This document shows, piece by piece, positions 1-4,983 of a stretch of DNA of 6,093 nucleotides (position 1 is the stretch's first letter; the number at the start of each line of letters is the position of its first letter). The DNA is taken from NCBI GenBank assembly GCA_913046335.1, contig CAJWSU010000048.1:1-6093 (forward strand), read 5' to 3'. A program made the translations under genes and the position numbers. Below the pieces are notes generated by a model. That model saw nothing but the letters and a program-made list of their open reading frames with translations. It searched no databases and was not told the DNA's origin. This DNA is from TMED109 sp002684605. Its GTDB lineage: Bacteria; Pseudomonadota; Alphaproteobacteria; TMED109.

Positions 1-878
1 AAAACATCAGATTCCTCTTTTGCACTTGAGACAACTATGCCAGACACATTGGCACAAGCATTTTCTTCTTTAAGAAATATTCTAATATCTTCTTTTGACC
101 TTTCTCGATTGTATATATTTAAATTAAGTTTTGCATCCTTTTTAAGATGACAATTAAATGAAGCTGTCTTAATACTATTCTGCATACTTTTTTGGACTCT
201 AGAAAAAGACAAATTTGCATTTGGCTCTATATAAGCTTCAAGAAAAGTATTAGTCCAACAATTTTTGTCAAAATATACTTCTTGAAAAACTGCTTCAGAA
301 CCTTCATTACATATCAAAATTATGTAAGGGTTAATTAACAAATCTTCTTTATCAGAATAAGAAAAGTTAACAATATTAATTGTTTCTGATATTTTTTTTC
401 TAGCTTCTATCTCTACAACAATCCCATTATTTAAAAGCGCGTTTAAAGATAAAAGAGAAATAGGTTTATCGTCACATAAACCTGAAAGTCTGTTTTCAGC
501 ATACTTTTTTGGATTATTATATAATTTTTTTTTAAAACTAGGATTTTTTTTGAGATAAATTTCAATACTATCTACACTAATTCCACCTTGATCTCTAAAA
601 GTAGAAAGTTCATAATCAAAAAAACCGTTTCTTAATACAATAGAATTTTTAGTCTTTTTTACTTCCTCATTTATTATAATTTCTTTATTTGAATTAGGAA
701 CTTCCCAATTAATCTTATTAAGCTTAGTTGTTCTAAAATTTTTCCATTCTTCTGAAGCACTAGTAGGAATCTTTTTTTCCTCAAAATGTTCAATCAGTTT
801 TTCTCTATTTAACCAGGATTTATTTTCAAAAAAACTTTTATCAGTTTTAATATTATTTATATATTCCTTCAAAAACAT
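1..878 (-). CDS. sufD: SufD, Fe-S cluster assembly scaffold subunit (partial, 3' end off window)
   Basis: The first 292 codons of sufD are open from the ATG at 878-876 to the window edge. SufD pairs with SufB and two SufC ATPases in the cytosolic SufBC2D complex, where the SufB-SufD interface helps build nascent Fe-S clusters. The N-terminal part is a lysine- and asparagine-rich helical region with the motif SASEEWKNFRTT near residues 58-69, typical of SufD. It is followed by the start of the beta-helix core, with segments such as NPYIILICNEGSEAVFQE and VSGIVVSSAKEESDV at the fragment end. Family members are usually about 400-450 residues, so roughly the last third is missing. That part includes the region matching the conserved His (E. 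coli His360) at the SufB interface, so this residue cannot be checked here. The start overlaps the sufC stop by one base (TAATG), suggesting translational coupling. Identity rests on position after sufB-sufC as well as on sequence, because SufD is poorly conserved at its N-terminus. Confidence 0.92.
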   Translation of the reverse strand, partial: MFLKEYINNIKTDKSFFENKSWLNREKLIEHFEEKKIPTSASEEWKNFRTTKLNKINWEVPNSNKEIIINEEVKKTKNSIVLRNGFFDYELSTFRDQGGISVDSIEIYLKKNPSFKKKLYNNPKKYAENRLSGLCDDKPISLLSLNALLNNGIVVEIEARKKISETINIVNFSYSDKEDLLINPYIILICNEGSEAVFQEVYFDKNCWTNTFLEAYIEPNANLSFSRVQKSMQNSIKTASFNCHLKKDAKLNLNIYNRERSKEDIRIFLKEENACANVSGIVVSSAKEESDV

Positions 879-1615
879 TATACAAATTCCTTGTACCCTT
901 TACTCTCCAATGTTTCAACAATTCCGTAGTCTCCTGACTTGACAATAGTTCCTTCATTAAATATATGCACCTCATCAGGTTTGATATAATCTAACAATCT
1001 TTGATAATGTGTAATAATAAGCATAGCATTTTCTCCACTACTGTAATGAGCAACACCTTCTGCTATTATTTTCAAAGCATCAATATCTAAACCAGAATCT
1101 ATCTCATCTAAAATGCATAATTTAGGCTTCATCATAAGCATATGAAAAATTTCATTTTTTTTCTTTTCTCCACCAGAAAATCCCGTATTTAAATCTCTAG
1201 ATAAAAAGCTTCTATCTAGTCCTAATTTTTCACTAACTAACTTACATTCGTCTAAAAAAGCTCTCGTATCTAATGGATTCTGACCATTGTACTTTCTTAT
1301 AGAATTTAGTGCTGTTCTCAAGAAAGAAGAGTTAGCTATACCTGGAATCTCTACTGGGTATTGAAAAGCTAAATAAATACCACTAGCTGCTCTCTCCTCT
1401 GGATCTAACTCTAATATATTTTGATCATTAAATATTATTTCTCCTTGATTTATTCTATAACCTTCTTTTCCGGCAATTATATTAGAAAGAGTAGACTTTC
1501 CTGAGCCATTAGGTCCCATTATAGCAACTTTTTTACCCTTAGTAATTTTTAAGTTTAAATTATTAATAATGTCAATACCATCAACAGATACTGATAGGTT
1601 TTTTATTTCTAACAT
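878..1615 (-). CDS. sufC: SufC, ATPase subunit of the SufBCD Fe-S assembly complex
   Basis: This is a complete 245-residue ABC-type ATPase, close to the usual SufC length of about 250. It is cytosolic, has no membrane partner, and drives conformational change in SufB-SufD during Fe-S cluster assembly. Visible motifs are Walker A GPNGSGKST (34-42), the Q-loop Gln85 in the SufC-typical FQYPVEIPG, signature FSGGEKKKNE (146-155), Walker B LCILDE (166-171) with catalytic Glu171, D-loop SGLD (174-177) and switch His203 in IITHYQR. The signature variant SGGEKKK, followed by the helix NEIFHML, is diagnostic of SufC rather than of transporter ATPases. The ATG at 1615-1613 directly follows the sufB stop with no gap (TAGATG). 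A Shine-Dalgarno-like AGGGAG sits in the sufB 3' end at 1632-1627, 11 nt before the ATG. The stop TAA shares one base with the sufD start. The reading frame is intact and nothing in it is atypical. Confidence 0.98.
   Translation of the reverse strand: MLEIKNLSVSVDGIDIINNLNLKITKGKKVAIMGPNGSGKSTLSNIIAGKEGYRINQGEIIFNDQNILELDPEERAASGIYLAFQYPVEIPGIANSSFLRTALNSIRKYNGQNPLDTRAFLDECKLVSEKLGLDRSFLSRDLNTGFSGGEKKKNEIFHMLMMKPKLCILDEIDSGLDIDALKIIAEGVAHYSSGENAMLIITHYQRLLDYIKPDEVHIFNEGTIVKSGDYGIVETLESKGYKEFV
887..892 (-). promoter_or_regulatory. Ribosome binding site for sufD, inside the end of sufC
   Basis: AAGGAA lies 8 nt upstream of the sufD ATG, within the last codons of sufC (Lys-Glu). It supports the ATG at 878-876 as the sufD start even though it overlaps the sufC stop. 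The element sits in a small inverted repeat (TACAA at 895-891 and TTGTA at 885-881 in the message), which would leave the GGA in a five-base loop. The stem is AU-rich and weak. Confidence 0.6.
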
Positions 1616-3088
1616 CTAACCTACTGCTCCCTCTAAGCTAAGTTCTAAAAGCTTTTTTGCTTCAACTGCAAATTCCATAGGTAAGTTTTTAAAAACTTCC
1701 CTACAAAAACCATTTACTATTAAAGCTGTTGCATCTTCTTCAGACATACCTCTTTGCCTACAGTAGAACAATTGTTCATCACTTATTTTAGAAGTCGTAG
1801 CTTCATGTGCTACGTCAGATTCTTTATTTCTAACATTAATATAAGGAACCGTGTGAGCGCCACAATTATTACCTATTAACAAGGAATCACATTGAGTAAA
1901 ATTTTTTGTATTAGTTGCTCCAGGCAATATATTTACTAGCCCTCTATAAGTTTGTTGCCCCTTACCGGCTGATATTCCTTTTGATACTATTGTAGATGAT
2001 GTATTTTTTCCTATATGCATCATTTTAGTTCCAGTATCGGCTTGCTGACATTTATTAGATAGTGCTACAGAGTAAAACTCTCCTTTTGAATTATCTCCTT
2101 TTAGTATAACGCTAGGATATTTCCATGTTACTGAAGAACCTGTTTCAACTTGTGTCCAAGATATTTTAGAATTCTTTTCAGCACAAATTCCTCTTTTTGT
2201 AACAAAATTATATATGCCACCTACTCCGTCTTTATCTCCTGGATACCAGTTTTGAACTGTAGAATATTTAATTTCTGCACCTTCTAGTGCCACTAACTCC
2301 ACTACTGCAGCATGTAGTTGATTTTCATCTCTCATGGGAGCTGTACAACCCTCTAAATAAGAAACATGTGAGTTCTTATCAGCTATAATAAGCGTTCTTT
2401 CAAACTGCCCAGTATTCTCTGCATTAATTCTAAAATAAGTACTTAACTCCATTGGACACTTTACGTTAGGAGGAATATATACAAAAGATCCATCACTAAA
2501 TACAGCTGAATTTAAATTAGAAAAATAATTATCATTTACAGGAACTACAGAGCCTAAATACTTTTTAACTATCTCTGGGTGATTCTTTACTGCTTCGGAG
2601 AAAGAACAAAATATTATTCCTAGTTTACTTAACTCTTTTTTAAAAGTAGTTGCTACTGAAACACTATCGAATACTGCATCTACTGCTACCTTATGACTAT
2701 TTTTAATTCCAGCAAGAAACTCTTGTTCCTTAAGCGGTATTCCTAATTTATCATACGCTCTGAGTAATTCAGGATCAACTTCATCTAAAGATTTTGGTTT
2801 ATCTTTGTCAGATTTAGGAGCAGCAAAATAATGTATATCCTGATAATCTATATCTTGATATTTAAGATTAGCCCAAACAGGACTACCGTCTTTTCTGTCT
2901 TTCCAACTATTATAAGCTTTTAATCTCCATTCTAAAAGCCAAATTGGTTCTTTTTTTTTGTTTGATATAAACTTTACGGTATCTTCATTCAAACCTTTAG
3001 GTGCAAACTCTTGTTCTATATTTGTTGAAAAACCGTACTTGTATTCACTTGCCTGTTCTACTAACTTAGCTGTATCAACCGTCGCCAT
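1616..3088 (-). CDS. sufB: SufB, Fe-S cluster scaffold subunit of the SufBCD complex
   Basis: Complete 490-residue SufB; the E. coli protein is about 495. SufB accepts sulfur passed from the SufS/SufE cysteine desulfurase system and assembles Fe-S clusters with SufD, powered by SufC. An N-terminal helical region (to about residue 150) precedes the beta-helix core and a C-terminal helical domain. Landmark segments are EGCTAPMRDENQLHAAVVEL (246-265, Cys248), TQCDSLLIGNNCGAHTVPY (398-416), HEATTSKI (428-435), FYCRQRGMSEEDA and the C-terminal NGFCREVF. Counting back from the C-terminus, Cys400 aligns with E. coli Cys405, the residue implicated in cluster assembly, and Cys248 with E. coli Cys254. 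His428 and Glu429 are kept, but the residue before them is Ala427 where E. coli has Glu. The ATG at 3088-3086 follows the regulator stop by 22 nt and has a ribosome binding site. No separate promoter or terminator is evident in that gap, so transcription from the regulator promoter is likely. Confidence 0.98.
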   Translation of the reverse strand: MATVDTAKLVEQASEYKYGFSTNIEQEFAPKGLNEDTVKFISNKKKEPIWLLEWRLKAYNSWKDRKDGSPVWANLKYQDIDYQDIHYFAAPKSDKDKPKSLDEVDPELLRAYDKLGIPLKEQEFLAGIKNSHKVAVDAVFDSVSVATTFKKELSKLGIIFCSFSEAVKNHPEIVKKYLGSVVPVNDNYFSNLNSAVFSDGSFVYIPPNVKCPMELSTYFRINAENTGQFERTLIIADKNSHVSYLEGCTAPMRDENQLHAAVVELVALEGAEIKYSTVQNWYPGDKDGVGGIYNFVTKRGICAEKNSKISWTQVETGSSVTWKYPSVILKGDNSKGEFYSVALSNKCQQADTGTKMMHIGKNTSSTIVSKGISAGKGQQTYRGLVNILPGATNTKNFTQCDSLLIGNNCGAHTVPYINVRNKESDVAHEATTSKISDEQLFYCRQRGMSEEDATALIVNGFCREVFKNLPMEFAVEAKKLLELSLEGAVG

Positions 3089-3090
3089 AA

Positions 3091-3098
3091 TCTTCCCT
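3091..3098 (-). promoter_or_regulatory. Ribosome binding site for sufB
   Basis: AGGGAAGA lies 2 nt before the sufB ATG at 3088, with its purine core about 5-8 nt upstream. It is the only purine-rich element in the 22-nt gap between the regulator stop and sufB and supports the assigned start. The rest of the gap is AT-rich, with a TTAATTAA palindrome that shows no sign of being a terminator. Confidence 0.6.
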
Positions 3099-3110
3099 AT
3101 TAATTAATTT

Positions 3111-3545
3111 CTAAATAAAACTTAATAATTTATTTGAGTTTTTTGTGCTACTTATATCCTTAACTTTAATACTCTCAAGTGTATCTCTAATAGCACTGTT
3201 AACTAAACTCCATGTATGTTTCGTAATACAAACATCAAATAGATTACAATTTCTAGCATTATTATCTATGCAGTCAGTCAAAGATACTGGTCCTTCTACG
3301 GCTTCTATAAGATCTTTTACCGATATATCTTCTAATTTTTTAAAAGGCTTGTACCCCCCATTTACTCCCCGATGAGCTTCAAGTATTTTTTTTCTTACCA
3401 AAATAGATAAAACTTTATTTACTGTAGCCTTTTGCAAACCTGTTTTATTAATTATTTCCTGTGAAGAAACTATTTTATCTTTACATGTATCAAATGAGCA
3501 AATAATTAAAACTGCATAATCAGCTAATCTAGTTATTTTTAACAT
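3111..3545 (-). CDS. Rrf2-family (IscR-like) transcriptional regulator of the SUF system
   Basis: Complete 144-residue Rrf2-family protein. The N-terminal winged helix-turn-helix (about 1-65) begins with MLKITRLADYAVLI and includes GLQKATVNKVLSILVRKKIL as recognition helix region and HRGVNGGY (58-65) as the wing. A linking helix (ISVKDLIEAVEGP, 74-86) leads to the cysteine region: Cys92, Cys100, Cys106 and His110. IscR binds a [2Fe-2S] cluster through three Cys and one His, so cluster sensing is inferred. The text closely resembles the SUF-system regulator subfamily of Rrf2 proteins found beside proteobacterial suf genes. It is not the DeoR-type cyanobacterial SufR, so no symbol is given. The ATG at 3545-3543 matches the canonical family N-terminus, yet no Shine-Dalgarno precedes it. 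The predicted promoter would start the message at or next to the ATG, suggesting a leaderless transcript. The gene lies 22 nt upstream of sufB and probably heads the suf operon, repressing it when clusters are plentiful. Two further cysteines (16, 21) lie in the DNA-binding domain. Confidence 0.94.
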   Translation of the reverse strand: MLKITRLADYAVLIICSFDTCKDKIVSSQEIINKTGLQKATVNKVLSILVRKKILEAHRGVNGGYKPFKKLEDISVKDLIEAVEGPVSLTDCIDNNARNCNLFDVCITKHTWSLVNSAIRDTLESIKVKDISSTKNSNKLLSFI

Positions 3546-3552
3546 AAATATG

Positions 3553-3577
3553 AATATAGACTATTTTGGTAAAGTAT
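3553..3577. promoter_or_regulatory. Putative IscR type 1-like operator overlapping the promoter
   Basis: Read on the minus strand, the 25 bp comprise ATACTTTACC, then AAAAT, then AGTCTATATT. Compared by eye with the E. coli IscR type 1 consensus as I recall it (ATASYYGACT, RWWWY, AGTCRRSTAT), 19 of 25 positions agree. The mismatches are one G and one T in the left GACT core and four positions in the last six of the right arm. The AGTC half and the ATAC end are intact. The site fills the interval from inside the -35 to the end of the -10, where a bound Rrf2 protein would block RNA polymerase. The two arms are only weakly symmetric with each other, and binding is inferred. Confidence 0.42.
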
Positions 3578-3580
3578 CAA
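3553..3580 (-). promoter_or_regulatory. Predicted sigma70-type promoter of the Rrf2-suf operon
   Basis: On the minus strand, TTGATA (3580-3575) is followed after a 16-nt spacer by TATATT (3558-3553), a close match to TTGACA/TATAAT. The -35 element overlaps the last bases of gltD, including its TGA stop. Initiation about 7 nt after the -10 element would fall at 3546 or 3545, at the regulator ATG itself. AT-rich DNA yields chance matches, but the placement in the only sizeable gap of the window, directly before the regulator, makes this credible. Confidence 0.5.
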
Positions 3581-4977
3581 GTAGACAAATAATTATGAAT
3601 TGATTCAGCAGCTTCTCTACCTTCTCTTATAGCCCATACTACTAATGACTGTCCTCTCCTTGCATCACCTGCAGTAAATACTTTTTTATCAGACGTTATG
3701 TAGTCCTTTTCATTAGCTAAAACATTCCCTTTATTGTCTTTTTTTAATTTTAAATCTGAGATAACTCCATCGTGTTTAGGATGAATAAACCCCATAGCCA
3801 ACAAAACTAAATCTGCTTTTATAAAAAAGTTAGAGTTTTTTACAGGATTAAGTTTTTCATCTAACCTTGAACAATTTAAGCCTTTAACTACTCCCTCTGA
3901 CATTTCAAATGACTCAGTTATAACTGACCAGTCTCTTTTAGCACCCTCTTCTTGAGAAGAAGACACTCTTAATTTATGTGGCCAGTATGGCCAAGTTAGT
4001 TCTTTATTCTCTTTCCTTGGTGGCATAGGCATAATCTCTAACTGAGTTACTTTTTTTGCACCCTGTCTAAAAGAAGTACCAATACAATCTGATCCTGTAT
4101 CTCCTCCACCTATGACTACTACATTTTTATTTTTTGCATTAACTTTTAATTGTTGATTGCTAATCTCTCCGGACACAGCCTTATTTTGTAGAGGTAAAAA
4201 GTCCATTGCCGCATAAATTCCTTGAGCTTCTCTTCCTGGTATTTTTAAATCTCTTGCTTCTTCTGAACCAATAGTAAGAAGAACAGCATCAAATTTTTTT
4301 TTCAAAACCTTTATAGAAAAGTCTACTCCTATATTTATACCAGTTTTAAAAATAACACCTTCTTTCCTCATCTGGTCTTCTCTTCTATCAATTAAGCTTT
4401 TTTCCATTTTAAAATCAGGTATTCCATACCTTAACAAACCACCTATTTTTTTATTTTTTTCGTACAAAGTTACTTTATAACCTTTCCTTGCTAGCTGTTG
4501 AGCTGCTGCTAGACCTGCTGGCCCTGAACCTACAACTGCGATAGTTTTATTAATTTTATATTTTGATATTAAAGGTTTAATCCAGTTCTTCTGCCAAGCT
4601 TTATCTATAATTGAACATTCTATGTTTTTAATAGTTACTGGACTATCCTCAATGTTTAAGGTGCAAGCAGCCTCACAAGGAGCAGGGCAAATACGCCCTG
4701 TAAACTCTGGAAAGTTATTCGTAGAATGTAAAACTTCAATAGCTTTTCTAAAATCATTCTCATATACTAAATTATTCCAGTCAGGTATAATATTATTTAC
4801 AGGACAAGCTGAATGACAGTATGGTATTCCACAATCCATACATCTAGAAGATTGGTTTTTTAGTTCTTCTTTAGTCAATGGCTTGATAAATTCCTTAAAG
4901 TTTTTGACCCTACTCTTTACCGATATATATTCTCTCTCTTTCCTATCGTGCTCTAAAAAACCTGTTGTTTTAGCCAT
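3577..4977 (-). CDS. gltD: GltD, glutamate synthase (NADPH) small subunit
   Basis: Complete 466-residue small (beta) subunit of glutamate synthase, near the usual length of about 470. It takes electrons from NADPH through FAD and passes them by [4Fe-4S] clusters to the large subunit, which reduces the imine of 2-oxoglutarate to glutamate in the cytosol. The N-terminal domain has two cysteine groups: Cys46, Cys49, Cys54, Cys58 (CMDCGIPYCHSACP) and Cys97, Cys101, Cys105 (CPAPCEAAC). The FAD-binding fold shows VVGSGPAGLAAA (148-159) with acidic Glu173, and the NADPH-binding fold shows VVVIGGGDTGSDC (286-298). The C-terminal FAD contact is AGDARRGQSLVVWAIREGREAA (436-457). The start at 4977-4975 gives the standard MAKTTGFLE N-terminus, 6 nt after the gltB stop, with a ribosome binding site inside the gltB end. 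A related fold occurs in the preA/preT and archaeal NADPH-binding oxidoreductases, but location after gltB settles the assignment. The TGA stop lies under the putative regulator promoter and operator. Confidence 0.97.
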   Translation of the reverse strand: MAKTTGFLEHDRKEREYISVKSRVKNFKEFIKPLTKEELKNQSSRCMDCGIPYCHSACPVNNIIPDWNNLVYENDFRKAIEVLHSTNNFPEFTGRICPAPCEAACTLNIEDSPVTIKNIECSIIDKAWQKNWIKPLISKYKINKTIAVVGSGPAGLAAAQQLARKGYKVTLYEKNKKIGGLLRYGIPDFKMEKSLIDRREDQMRKEGVIFKTGINIGVDFSIKVLKKKFDAVLLTIGSEEARDLKIPGREAQGIYAAMDFLPLQNKAVSGEISNQQLKVNAKNKNVVVIGGGDTGSDCIGTSFRQGAKKVTQLEIMPMPPRKENKELTWPYWPHKLRVSSSQEEGAKRDWSVITESFEMSEGVVKGLNCSRLDEKLNPVKNSNFFIKADLVLLAMGFIHPKHDGVISDLKLKKDNKGNVLANEKDYITSDKKVFTAGDARRGQSLVVWAIREGREAAESIHNYLST

Positions 4978-4983
4978 AAATAT

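Noticed and set aside
3099..3108. TTAATTAA palindrome between the regulator and sufB, considered as terminator or operator
   Set aside because: It is short, purely A/T and lacks a GC stem with a T run; such words are expected by chance at this base composition.
3145..3375. Plus-strand open frame of 76 codons opposite the Rrf2 regulator
   Set aside because: It is fully antisense to a well-supported gene, has no recognisable family motifs, and is explained by the codon composition of the minus strand.
3546..3576. Possible intrinsic terminator after gltD
   Set aside because: The gap contains no stable GC-rich hairpin followed by a U tract on the minus strand; its partial symmetry fits an operator better.
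4622..4816. Plus-strand open frame of 64 codons opposite the cysteine-rich end of gltD
   Set aside because: It lies antisense to conserved gltD sequence, with no domain or credible ribosome site of its own.
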